DNA from: Methanosarcina sp. DH2
GTDB lineage: Archaea > Halobacteriota > Methanosarcinia > Methanosarcinales > Methanosarcinaceae
Reading direction: 5' to 3'
DNA: 64,000 nucleotides
Assembly: GCF_020804225.1 (NCBI RefSeq)
Contig: NZ_WJBI01000016.1
Location: 86,175-150,174, forward strand
Part shown: positions 27,509 through 36,509 of the stretch, piece after piece
How the letters are laid out: each line of letters begins with the position of its first letter
How positions within the stretch are numbered: position 1 is the first letter of the stretch
The notes under the pieces: model-generated
What the model saw: only the letters and a program-made list of their open reading frames with translations
What the model was told of the DNA's origin: nothing
Databases searched by the model: none
Made by a program: the position numbers and the translations under genes

Positions 27509-28252
27509 ATGGATTTGCCTGCTGCAACAATATTTTTTGTCATCTTCACTGCCTTAATAGGTGTTGCAGGAACCAGGCTTAGTAAAACCACAGACTAGCT
27601 TGCAGATCTTACCGGACTCGGAGAAGCTATGGTGGGGGGAGTACTAATAGGTAGTATTAATTCCCGTGCATGAACCATAACTTCGATTACAGCCGCCTAC
27701 CAGAACCACCCTGAACTTGCAGTCAGTAATGCAGTGGGAGGTATCCTTGCCCAGACAACTTTTCTTGCTTTTGCCGATATCAGCTACAAGAAAGCAAATC
27801 TCGAGCATGCAGCTGCGTCTTATCCCAACCTGATGCACGGCACCCTTCTCATAATTATGCTTTCCTTTATTTTTCTGATAACATTTTTTCTCGAATTTTC
27901 AGTTAAGGGAACAAATCCCGCTTCTATTCTCATGATAATCGGATATATTGCTGGAGTACGTATGATATGGAAAGCAAAGAGGAGAGCCATGTGGGTTCCG
28001 AAAAGTACGGCGTCAACAGATGAAGATCTGGTTCTGTATGTGGAAGATGGAGATCTAAGCAAAAAGAGTGTTACAATAAAATTTTCTATACTGGCTGCAA
28101 TTGTAGCTTTTTCAGGATATGTGGTGGCAGAGACAGGCATAGTAATTGCTGCAGAGAAAAGGCTTTCCGAGACCATTATAGGAGGGCTTTTTACCGGAGT
28201 AGCTTCGTATTATTCATATTTTTACAATCCAAACAATCAAATCAAGAAGTAG
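27509..28252 (+). pseudogene. Na+/Ca2+-exchanger-like membrane protein, interrupted
   Basis: A single frame from ATG 27509 (MDLPAATIFFVIFTALIGVA) to 28252 would encode about 245 residues. In-frame TAG stands at 27596-27598 and TGA at 27671-27673. The sequence resembles the first alpha-repeat and membrane helices of the CaCA cation/calcium exchanger family (LGEAMVGGVLIGSINS, then TSITAAYQNHPELAVSNAVG). The end is also truncated: the second alpha-repeat begins (IIGGLFTGVAS) and then drifts into YYSYFYNPNNQ. TAG could be read as pyrrolysine in this genus, but TGA cannot, so the gene is most probably dead. Its end overlaps the convergent HEAT-lipoprotein gene by 11 bp. Confidence 0.82.
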
Positions 28253-29717
28253 AGTAGACATTAGCCGCCTCACCTCCTTCTATTTTTTTGAGTAACTCCT
28301 CTGCAGCGGTCCTGACATTCCAGTATTCTTCCATATCCTTGCTGATCCGGCGCAAACCTTCGGTAGCTTCGGGACCTCCAAGTTCCCCAAGAGCACGAAC
28401 TTCCGCAGCCCGGACATCCCTTTCCCTCTCAGTATCCAGAGCTTTGAGGAGAGGTTCAACGGCTCTATTGTCTCCAAGTTCTCCCAGACCGTCTGCAGCA
28501 CCTTTCCTTACTCTATAGTTTTCATCTCCAAGAGAAGAAATAAGAGGATCAACAGCTTGAGAATCTCCGATTTTCACAAGGGAATCTACAATACTCTTTC
28601 TTAGCAGCCATGAATCATCTCCAAGAAGGGCAGTAAGAGAATCCACAGCCTCAGTGTCTCCAATATTTCCCAGAGCTGTGACGGCCGCAATCTGAACATT
28701 CTGGTTTTTGGCTTGAAGGAGCTCCTCAAGATAAGGGATCGAATCTTTGCTCTCAATCCTTCCAAGAGAACGAGCAGCGACTTCCTGTATCTCGGGATCG
28801 CTGTCCCCAAGAGCAGCAATAAGAGGTTGCTCTGTTTGGACAACTTCCTCAGGCTCTTTAAAAAAGCCCAGAGCAAAAGCAGCCTCCTTTCGCACCTCCG
28901 GGACCCTATCGTCCAGCATTTCAATCAGGTAAGGAATAGAGACAGGGTCCTGGAGACCATAACACACCTTTACAGCGTTAGCTCGAGTTGTGGGATTACT
29001 ACTGCGCAGAAATTTAGTAAGTTTTCCAAAAACCTCTTCACTTTCAAAGTGGCCAAGGGCATTAGCTGCCCTAGATCCAACGTCTTTGTCATCCAAAAGA
29101 TCCAGAAGGGGATCAACTGCTCTAGGATCTCCGATTTCTTCTAAAGCAAGTATAATGTCCATGTGCATAGTGTAATCATCACTGTTGTGCATAGTGTAAT
29201 CATTACTGTTGAGAGCTTCACAAAGAGGTTCAACTGCCCTTGGATCCTTCAATGCTCCAAGAGCACACACTGCACTGAAAACTACCCCTTCGTTTTCATC
29301 CTTTAAGAGCTCAATAAGAGGCTCAACAGCTTCGGAAGCTCCAAGCCAACCAAGTGAAGAAGCTGCATTCATACGAACCTCAGGAGAGGGATCGTCCAGA
29401 ACTTCAATAAGAGAGTCTGCAGCTTTTTGATCTCCTATTTCTCCGAGGGCACGAGCAGCAAAGCTGCGCACCTGCGGATCATCATCTTTTAAAGCTTTTA
29501 TTAAAGGGTCCACTGCAGGTTCCCCGATATCGACAAGTGCGTAAGCTGAAGCATAACTAACATTCTGATCCTCATCCCCAAGACTTTTGACCAGCTTATC
29601 CACCCTTGCCTCAAGAGGGTCCTGACCAAGGCAACCGGCACAAGCTTCGGAAAGCAAAAGTAAGAGAATCAAAAGTTTTGCATGCCTGCAACTGAAAAGT
29701 TCATACCGCTCTGTCAT
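28242..29717 (-). CDS. HEAT-repeat (PBS-lyase type) lipoprotein
   Basis: About 491 residues. After an N-terminal basic stretch come a hydrophobic core (LLILLLLLSEACAGC) and a lipobox-like CAGC, so the mature protein is probably lipid-anchored outside the membrane. The rest is a solenoid of about 13 HEAT-like repeats of 31 residues (SDPEIQEVAARSLGRIES, LGDDSWLLRKSIVDSLVKIG). The gene overlaps the upstream membrane-protein gene by 17 bp, so it is translationally coupled with it. ATG 29717 is preferred; ATGs three codons or fewer upstream exist. Probably a protein-binding partner of the other two products of the operon. Confidence 0.85.
   Translation of the reverse strand: MTERYELFSCRHAKLLILLLLLSEACAGCLGQDPLEARVDKLVKSLGDEDQNVSYASAYALVDIGEPAVDPLIKALKDDDPQVRSFAARALGEIGDQKAADSLIEVLDDPSPEVRMNAASSLGWLGASEAVEPLIELLKDENEGVVFSAVCALGALKDPRAVEPLCEALNSNDYTMHNSDDYTMHMDIILALEEIGDPRAVDPLLDLLDDKDVGSRAANALGHFESEEVFGKLTKFLRSSNPTTRANAVKVCYGLQDPVSIPYLIEMLDDRVPEVRKEAAFALGFFKEPEEVVQTEQPLIAALGDSDPEIQEVAARSLGRIESKDSIPYLEELLQAKNQNVQIAAVTALGNIGDTEAVDSLTALLGDDSWLLRKSIVDSLVKIGDSQAVDPLISSLGDENYRVRKGAADGLGELGDNRAVEPLLKALDTERERDVRAAEVRALGELGGPEATEGLRRISKDMEEYWNVRTAAEELLKKIEGGEAANVYSTS
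29163..29210 (-). repeat. 24-bp tandem duplication inside the HEAT lipoprotein
   Basis: Two copies at 29163-29186 and 29187-29210 differ by a single base and give the residues NSNDYTMHNSDDYTMH. The duplication keeps the frame and lengthens one HEAT turn. Confidence 0.85.
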
Positions 29718-30570
29718 ACTCATCACCTGCTCTCCTCCTCGAAGGGATCAGCAATTCAGCAGATACCACCTGATCCTGCCACGTTGAAGTCACATTAATC
29801 AGGAATTGATCCTCACCGCTTCCAATTACTACATTCTGGACAGGCATATAGGACTCACCGGAAAGTTCCCCATGTACGATTTCCACAATTGCATAGGGAT
29901 AATCAGGCCAGGTCCACAGGGCTGTTTTATCCTGACTTCTCACATAATGAATACCGGAAGATGTGAGCACCATCTTTCCTGTTTTTTCGTCTGTCACTGT
30001 TAGGTTCGTTGATACGTCTCTTGCCGAGCCTGATCCGTTGTTGATCAGATAGCCGTAGATCCTGTAAATATCAGAAGTATTTCTGCTCTCCATTTCATAT
30101 TCCAGCTTAAGGTGGAGTTCAGGAGTCGGGATCTGTACAAGGCATGTTCCTTCATCCAGAATCCTGCTGTTCTCGACAACCTTTACATTTACCGGGTATT
30201 CCCCTGGAAGCTCATACCCGAGCCATACGCTGATCGAATTGTTTCCTGTAAGAAGATGAATCGGCTTCTGAAGCGAAACAAATTCGACATCCCATGGATC
30301 CACAGAATCCTTGGAAATAATCAGCCTTGATGTAGAACGAGCTTCTCCATTTTTATCCACAAAAGCATTCTCGACCTCAAGCCACACGTCCACAGGCTTT
30401 GAGCCGTTGTTCTGAAGCACTATATCCAGCTGCCCCGACTCCCTGATCCCAACAGGGGGAGCATGCATATCAACAATTTTCACATCAGCCGAATTTCCAT
30501 AATACCATAAAACCCCCAGAACCAGGATCAATAAGGCAACTGAAATATAAACCAGGGTACTTTTCCTCAT
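29701..30570 (-). CDS. Membrane-anchored extracytoplasmic protein, unknown function
   Basis: A 289-residue protein with an N-terminal anchor (STLVYISVALLILVLGVLWYY) followed by a large beta-rich outer part with CARDB-like features: RESGQLDIVLQNNGSKPVDV and YLINNGSGSARDVSTNLTV, two related strand-turn repeats. Fairly many Asn/Ser/Thr sites would fit a secreted domain. ATG 30570 follows gaggggg; a second ATG lies 24 bases upstream. The gene overlaps the HTH gene stop and its own end overlaps the lipoprotein start, so the three form one unit. Function unknown. Confidence 0.75.
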   Translation of the reverse strand: MRKSTLVYISVALLILVLGVLWYYGNSADVKIVDMHAPPVGIRESGQLDIVLQNNGSKPVDVWLEVENAFVDKNGEARSTSRLIISKDSVDPWDVEFVSLQKPIHLLTGNNSISVWLGYELPGEYPVNVKVVENSRILDEGTCLVQIPTPELHLKLEYEMESRNTSDIYRIYGYLINNGSGSARDVSTNLTVTDEKTGKMVLTSSGIHYVRSQDKTALWTWPDYPYAIVEIVHGELSGESYMPVQNVVIGSGEDQFLINVTSTWQDQVVSAELLIPSRRRAGDEYDRAV

Positions 30571-30571
30571 T

Positions 30572-31213
30572 TTACTCCCCCTCGACCCCTTCATTCTTCT
30601 TTCCAGCATTATCCTTAAGCTCGTCAGCAATCGAAATGCAATTGGTAAGCCCGTATTTTTTCTTTGTAATTATGCCCCTTCTTTCCAGGTTCATAAGAAC
30701 TCGGGAAACCTTGGCTTTGGAAAAATCAAGGGAATTCACGAGTTCATTCTGGAGAATTCTTCCCCCTTTTACTGCAATCAGTTCGATAGCTTTTCTTTCA
30801 TCCCCTTCAAGAGCCCGCAAAAGAACATCCGTAGGATCAATCTTAGCCCTGACAGGCAGGAGTCCCTCACCAGGAGCATTTTCAGGAGAGACCTCGGATC
30901 TCCTCGCCAGAACCTCAAACCCCTTCTCAGGAACTTCTTCTGATACAAGACTGAGAGCTTTTACCTGCGCTGCAGAGCCCATTACGGAAAAAACAGGGTC
31001 CTGAAACCCTGAGGACCGCAGGACCTGACCCAGAGACAGCCCTCCTATAAACCCGGAAAAAAGAAGAACATATGCTTCTTTTACTGTATACACATACGGA
31101 ATATCCACAACCTTGAATGTGTCCCCTTCAAGCTGGATCACCACCGGTGAGTCTTCAAGAAGCATGTCAATGGCTACAATGCTCGATAGGAGCAGGATGC
31201 CAACAGCCAGCAC
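30572..31213 (-). CDS. Membrane-anchored helix-turn-helix regulator
   Basis: A 213-residue protein. The N-terminus has one hydrophobic helix (LAVGILLLSSIVAIDMLLED) and a second hydrophobic stretch near 47-65 (AYVLLFSGFIGGLSLGQVL). After a linker, residues about 135-200 form a winged HTH (ELIAVKGGRILQNELVNSL, SKAKVSRVLMNLERRGIITK), similar to MarR/IclR-like archaeal regulators. So a DNA-binding domain sits on the inner face of the membrane and might sense an outer signal through its partners. Start is GTG 31213; TGA lies in frame about 36 bases upstream and no ATG fits, so the exact start is uncertain. Confidence 0.75.
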   Translation of the reverse strand: MLAVGILLLSSIVAIDMLLEDSPVVIQLEGDTFKVVDIPYVYTVKEAYVLLFSGFIGGLSLGQVLRSSGFQDPVFSVMGSAAQVKALSLVSEEVPEKGFEVLARRSEVSPENAPGEGLLPVRAKIDPTDVLLRALEGDERKAIELIAVKGGRILQNELVNSLDFSKAKVSRVLMNLERRGIITKKKYGLTNCISIADELKDNAGKKNEGVEGE

Positions 31214-31533
31214 GAATCTTTTTCGTTCCTGGATCGTACTACCACCTCATTTACTACCTCCAGTATGTGCGAAACAAATGTTATATTTTTAGTTTGACCT
31301 GAACCCGAGACGTCTCAGAATTCCAAGACCACCGTCAGCAGATGACGAAAATTGTTTCGGGGTGGCATATCAAAAATCGGGAGGGGTCTGCCGGGCATAG
31401 GATGAAGAATAGGCTGGAAATGGGGCGAAGAATAGGCTGAAAAATGAAAGGGCAGATAAACAGGTTTGTTATAGACAGGTTAAAAAGAAAAAAAGAGAAA
31501 AACAATTAGTCCTGAAAAATGTGATCAGTCCCA
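31214..31533. other. Intergenic region, no gene seen
   Basis: AT-rich DNA with a short duplication of gatgaagaataggctg (about 31401-31440). The promoter of the three-gene membrane operon should lie near 31230-31300 on the minus strand. Confidence 0.4.
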
Positions 31534-32286
31534 TCAGGTTTTCTTCAAAGTAAGCCTCATATCCACTGCAAGGGCTCCTTTTCCCTCTTCGAAGACCATC
31601 ATGGGATTAATCTCAAACTCCTCTATTTCCGGAAAATCGCAGACAAGCCTTGAAACCCTTAAAACGGTATCCACCAGAGCATCAATATCCGAAGGCTTTG
31701 CACCTCTGACTCCGGCAAGGATCGGGTAAGTTTTGATCCCTGTAACCATCCCCCTTGCCTCTTCTTCGTCCACAGGGGCGATTGCAAACTGTACATCTTT
31801 GAGGATCTCTACATAAACTCCCCCAAGCCCGAACATTAACATGGGCCCAAAAGTAGGATCGCGGATCATCCCGATAATTACTTCTTTTCCGCCTGAGAGC
31901 ATTTGTTGCAACTGGACACCTTCAAGGGATGCATCCGGCCTTTTTTCATGGACCTTTTCCATCATTTCTCGGTAGGCAGCCCTCACCTCACCCCCGTCTT
32001 GCAGGGAAAGCCTGATACCTCCCACATCGGATTTATGGGAAATCTGAAGAGAGACAACCTTCATCACCAGAGGGTAGCCGATCTCCTCTGCAACTCTAAA
32101 GGCTTCCTCTTCAGTTTTTGCAATGACAGTTTTCACTACAGGAATACCGTAAGCTTTCAGGATGCCAAAAGATTCAAGGCCCAGCGTGCGCCGTTCAGCC
32201 TCTCGTGCAACTCTGAGGATTTCATCTGCCAAAACACTATATGGACCAGATTCCGGAAGGGTGAGATCTACCTGCTTCATAATCAT
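31534..32286 (-). CDS. ATP-grasp acyl-CoA synthetase (ADP-forming), beta subunit
   Basis: 250-residue ATP-grasp subunit of ADP-forming acetate-CoA or similar ligase, converting acyl-CoA plus ADP and Pi into acid plus ATP. Marks are [20 protein letters not shown] near 38-57, the lysine of YPLVMKVVS near 72-80, [13 protein letters not shown], and the C-terminal [13 protein letters not shown] with metal-binding acid and Asn. The alpha subunit with the phosphohistidine is not in this window, so it must be elsewhere or be supplied by another enzyme. Neighbours pta and ackA fit acetate metabolism. Confidence 0.85.
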   Translation of the reverse strand: MIMKQVDLTLPESGPYSVLADEILRVAREAERRTLGLESFGILKAYGIPVVKTVIAKTEEEAFRVAEEIGYPLVMKVVSLQISHKSDVGGIRLSLQDGGEVRAAYREMMEKVHEKRPDASLEGVQLQQMLSGGKEVIIGMIRDPTFGPMLMFGLGGVYVEILKDVQFAIAPVDEEEARGMVTGIKTYPILAGVRGAKPSDIDALVDTVLRVSRLVCDFPEIEEFEINPMMVFEEGKGALAVDMRLTLKKT

Positions 32287-33140
32287 ATGATACCCTCAGG
32301 AAAGTTATTCTTTAAGAGGAATAATTTCATTAATAAGTTATAAAATTGTGTGTTCCAATCCTGAGACTGAAAAATTTTTCCTTTTGTAAAAAGAAAATTG
32401 GTGACACCTGTGAAAAATATCTCTACTGACCCCGAAAAAGCCATTTCAGATAACAAACAAAGGACACTCCGGGCTTGTCTGGCAGCTCATTGCAAGAGAT
32501 ATAAAAAGGCTTGAAAAGAGCACTCTAAAAAGAAATTAATTTCCAAAAAGAGCAAAAAAAATGTGAAAAAAGAGTACTTTCAGCAGTATTATTTCTATTT
32601 CGTCCTTTTATGTCAGGTTTCTTTTATGTGTCAACTCTTCTCACCTCTTTTTCAATGGAAAGACCCGTTCTCCCACGCCGAGCGTGACAAAAACGACATA
32701 ATAAAGAGAATAAGGTTGCACTGTTCAGAAAGATTTGTAACTTAGCCCTTATGAGCGAATCTAACTGTTATAACCCATAGATTAGTCAGCTTGAAGAAGC
32801 AAAATTCACTGTAACCTATAAATCAGCTTCCTTGAGCAAAGCTCACTACTAAAAACCATAAAGTAGTCCTCTTGAGCGTAGCGAAAAGGACCTCATGCTG
32901 TTGCACTTGCAGTACAACTCCCAGAAAATCTCCGATTTCCTGTGCTCCCGAAGCGAAACTCGGAAAGCGAAACTCGGGAAGCGAAACTCGGGAAGTAAAA
33001 TCTGTGATTTTATAAATCAGTCTGCTTGAACGAGCGAAGCGAGTGAAACAGACCTCGTGCTCCCGAAGCGAAACTCGGGAAGCGAAACTCGGGAAGCGAA
33101 ACTCGGGAAGCGAAAATCTGCTGGAAAAAATAGAATAAAG
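32287..33140. other. Long intergenic region with REP-like palindromes
   Basis: No gene is supported in this region. From 32820 to 33118 it contains a cluster of small palindromic and tandem repeats (described separately). The part 32287-32760 is AT-rich and featureless except for a t-rich run and a short hydrophobic frame that has no SD. Confidence 0.5.
32820..33118. repeat. REP-like palindrome and tandem-repeat cluster
   Basis: Several imperfect palindromes share a core ttgagcgaagcgaa: 32868-32892 (gtcctcttgagcgtagcg with closing aaaaggac), 33019-33052 (gtctgcttgaacgagcg with closing aaacagac) and 32827-32845. After these, cgaaactcgggaag repeats are seen at 32950-32995 and 33064-33115. A related palindrome, inverted, is at 44840-44866. 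This is a dispersed family. Confidence 0.8.
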
Positions 33141-33142
33141 GA

Positions 33143-33168
33143 GGTAAAGGAAAAAATTTACCTTTACC
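33143..33168 (-). terminator. Likely transcription terminator after ackA
   Basis: Arms ggtaaagg (33143-33150) and cctttacc (33161-33168) form an 8-bp hairpin just after the ackA stop. Read on the minus strand it is followed by a t-rich stretch (tttattctatttttt). Confidence 0.6.
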
Positions 33169-33169
33169 A

Positions 33170-34396
33170 TCAGACAGCTACTGAGCTGCGTAGCTTTACT
33201 TCTGTCTCACAGATTTCCTTTGTGTCCCTTGCAATGGTAAGTTCTTCATTGGTTGGGATGACAAGGACCCTGACTTTAGCATCTGGAGTGCTGATATCGA
33301 TTTCCTGACCTCTGATTTTGTTCTTTTCCTCATCGATCTTTACGCCGATGCCATCAAGGCCGGAAAGAATTCTCTTTCTGATGCTTGCGCTGTTTTCTCC
33401 GATGCCTGCTGTGAAGACTATTGCATCTACACCATTGAGCACGGCTGAATATTCACCTATGACCTTCTTAATCTTATATGCGAAGACTTCAAGGGCAAGT
33501 TCGGCTCTCTGGTTGCCTTTGGAAGCTGCTTCATCAAGGTCTCTGAAGTCATTGCTAATCCCGGAAACTCCAAGCACGCCGGACTTCTTGTTCATTAAGG
33601 TATCGACTTCTCTGGTTGTCAGACCTTCTTTTTCCATAATAAAAGGAACAACTGCAGGGTCAATGGAACCGCATCTGGTACCCATTGCAACCCCTTCGAG
33701 CGGGGTAAAGCCCATAGTCGTTTCAACGGATTTTCCGCCTTTAACAGCCGTAATGCTTGAACCGTTCCCGAGGTGGCAGGTGATGATCCTGGTTTCTTCT
33801 ACGGGTTTTCCGAGCATGGCGACGGCCCTTCTGGCAACATACATATGAGAGGTGCCGTGGAAACCGTATTTCCTTATTCCATGTTTTTCGTACAGTGCGT
33901 ATGGCAGAGCATACATGTAGGCATATGCCGGGATTGTCTGATGGAATGCTGTATCAAAGACAGCAACCATTGGGACGCCGGGCATGATCTCCTGACAGGC
34001 AGTAATTCCCATCATGTTTGGAGGGTTGTGGAGAGGAGCCAGTTCAAAGCAGTCCGTGATTGCTTTTTCTACACCCGCGTCGATCAAAGCAGAGGTGGTA
34101 AACGTTTCCCCACCATGCACAACCCTGTGCCCGACTGCATTGATTTCGTTCATGCTTTTAATAACACCGAACTCAGGATCTGTCAGAGCCTTGACAACTT
34201 CCGCGAGGGCTGTCTTATGGGTAGGAAGGTCGGTCTGCTTTTCCAGCTTCTTGCCGTCAAATCTCTTCTGCGTGATGATCGAGTTGTCGATGCCTATCCT
34301 CTCGCAAAGCCCTATTGCAAGAGCGGATTCATTCGTCATATCAATTAATTGATATTTGAGAGACGAACTCCCTGCGTTTATAACCAGTACTTTCAT
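33170..34396 (-). CDS. ackA: Acetate kinase
   Basis: Phosphorylates acetate with ATP to acetyl phosphate, the first step of acetate use for methanogenesis, in the cytoplasm. ATG 34396 gives 408 residues, the length known for Methanosarcina acetate kinase; six codons upstream (MNWGLQ) are an unsupported extension. Visible motifs: [15 protein letters not shown] at 3-17, [14 protein letters not shown] near 84-97, [15 protein letters not shown] near 173-187, [10 protein letters not shown] near 203-212, and [15 protein letters not shown] near 326-340. It follows pta by 105 bp on the same strand. Confidence 0.96.
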   Translation of the reverse strand: MKVLVINAGSSSLKYQLIDMTNESALAIGLCERIGIDNSIITQKRFDGKKLEKQTDLPTHKTALAEVVKALTDPEFGVIKSMNEINAVGHRVVHGGETFTTSALIDAGVEKAITDCFELAPLHNPPNMMGITACQEIMPGVPMVAVFDTAFHQTIPAYAYMYALPYALYEKHGIRKYGFHGTSHMYVARRAVAMLGKPVEETRIITCHLGNGSSITAVKGGKSVETTMGFTPLEGVAMGTRCGSIDPAVVPFIMEKEGLTTREVDTLMNKKSGVLGVSGISNDFRDLDEAASKGNQRAELALEVFAYKIKKVIGEYSAVLNGVDAIVFTAGIGENSASIRKRILSGLDGIGVKIDEEKNKIRGQEIDISTPDAKVRVLVIPTNEELTIARDTKEICETEVKLRSSVAV

Positions 34397-34460
34397 TTGT
34401 AAACCCCAGTTCAATCCATTGCTTTCCAGTTAAATTTAGAGTTTCCGGATAAAATACTAC

Positions 34461-34470
34461 TATATATGAA
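34461..34470 (-). promoter_or_regulatory. Possible internal promoter of ackA
   Basis: The pta-ackA gap contains tatatagtag on the minus strand, about 65 bases before the ackA start, and would allow separate transcription of ackA. Weak evidence. Confidence 0.3.
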
Positions 34471-34501
34471 AGTTAATAAAACGCTTCCTAAATGGTTTCG
34501 A

Positions 34502-35503
<1,002 letters not shown>

Positions 35504-35552
35504 TCAACCAACCTCCTATATAATTAGAGTAATTTATGTTAGCTGGGTCTTG

Positions 35553-35562
35553 ATATATAAAT
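35553..35562 (-). promoter_or_regulatory. TATA promoter of pta-ackA
   Basis: On the minus strand the sequence aatttatata lies about 50 bases before the TTG start. Predicted transcription starts near 35528, leaving a short leader with the SD. Confidence 0.55.
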
Positions 35563-35752
35563 TTACGTAAAAAGCATAGAGAAATATATAAAAATAAAAA
35601 ATATATATTTCGAGTTACGAACATATATCATTATGCAAATATTTATCCCAATAATATATGAAGTATAATCAGATTTTTTACAACAAAGGCAAGGTAACTT
35701 AAAACAATTATTACTGAATATAAATGATAGATTAATATAAAAGAATTCCGGA

Positions 35753-36328
35753 ATGAGACGAATGAAAATATTAGGAATTTCAGGCAGCCCGCGAAAGGGC
35801 CAGAACTGTGAGAAGATGATTACAGTAGCTCTCGAAACTGCTAAAGAAAGGGGATTTGAAACAGATACGGTTTTTCTCTCTATCTCAAAGGTGGCTCCCT
35901 GCAAAGCTTGCGGAGCTTGCAGAGAAAAAGATTGCTGTGTTATAGAGGATGGAATGGAAGAAATTTATGAAAAAATGAGAGTAGCTGACGGTATAATTGT
36001 TGCAGCTCCTGTATATATGGGGAATTATCCTGCCCAGCTCAAAGCCCTTTTTGACAGAAGTGTCCTGCTACGCCGTAAAGACTTCGCACTTAAAAACAAA
36101 GTAGGAGCAGCTCTTTCAGTCGGAGGCTCAAGAAACGGAGGGCAGGAAAAGACCATTCAGTCCATCCATGATTGGATGCACATTCACGGAATGATTGTAG
36201 TTGGCGATAATGCTCATTTCGGAGGAATTACCTGGAACCCGGCAGAAGAAGACGCCATAGGGATGCAGACAGTCTCCGAAACTGCAATTAAGCTCTGTGA
36301 TGTTCTGGAACTTATCAAGAAAAAATAA
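35753..36328 (+). CDS. Iron-sulfur flavoprotein (Isf)
   Basis: 191-residue flavodoxin-like protein that binds FMN and one 4Fe-4S cluster, forming dimers or tetramers; Isf takes electrons from ferredoxin in acetate-grown Methanosarcina and can reduce O2 or H2O2. The FMN loop GISGSPRKGQNCEKM is at about 8-22, and the compact cluster motif CKACGACREKDC at about 50-61 with four cysteines. The APVYMGNYPAQLKALFDR stretch binds the flavin ring. Location beside pta-ackA, divergently transcribed, fits a role near acetate metabolism. ATG 35753 or 35762 both possible. Confidence 0.9.
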   Translation: MRRMKILGISGSPRKGQNCEKMITVALETAKERGFETDTVFLSISKVAPCKACGACREKDCCVIEDGMEEIYEKMRVADGIIVAAPVYMGNYPAQLKALFDRSVLLRRKDFALKNKVGAALSVGGSRNGGQEKTIQSIHDWMHIHGMIVVGDNAHFGGITWNPAEEDAIGMQTVSETAIKLCDVLELIKKK

Positions 36329-36509
36329 AAAAATGTAAATAATAGTTAAAAGTTTACGCAAAAATAAAGGAATAAATGTCCGTTTCCTGAAAGTAGAATA
36401 TTAGGGAGAACATGACATAATTCTATCGAAGGATACATTTAAATAAATGCTCGAAATCCTTTGAGCGGATAAAATATTTCATGCAGAATTAAAAATCTGA
36501 AATTACTTT

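Noticed and set aside
27596..27598. TAG as a pyrrolysine codon in the exchanger-like gene
   Set aside because: A TGA follows in the same frame and the C-terminal half is missing, so the gene is not functional.
32563..32745. 60-codon hydrophobic/aromatic frame
   Set aside because: Lacks SD and conserved features; composition is that of AT-rich intergenic DNA.
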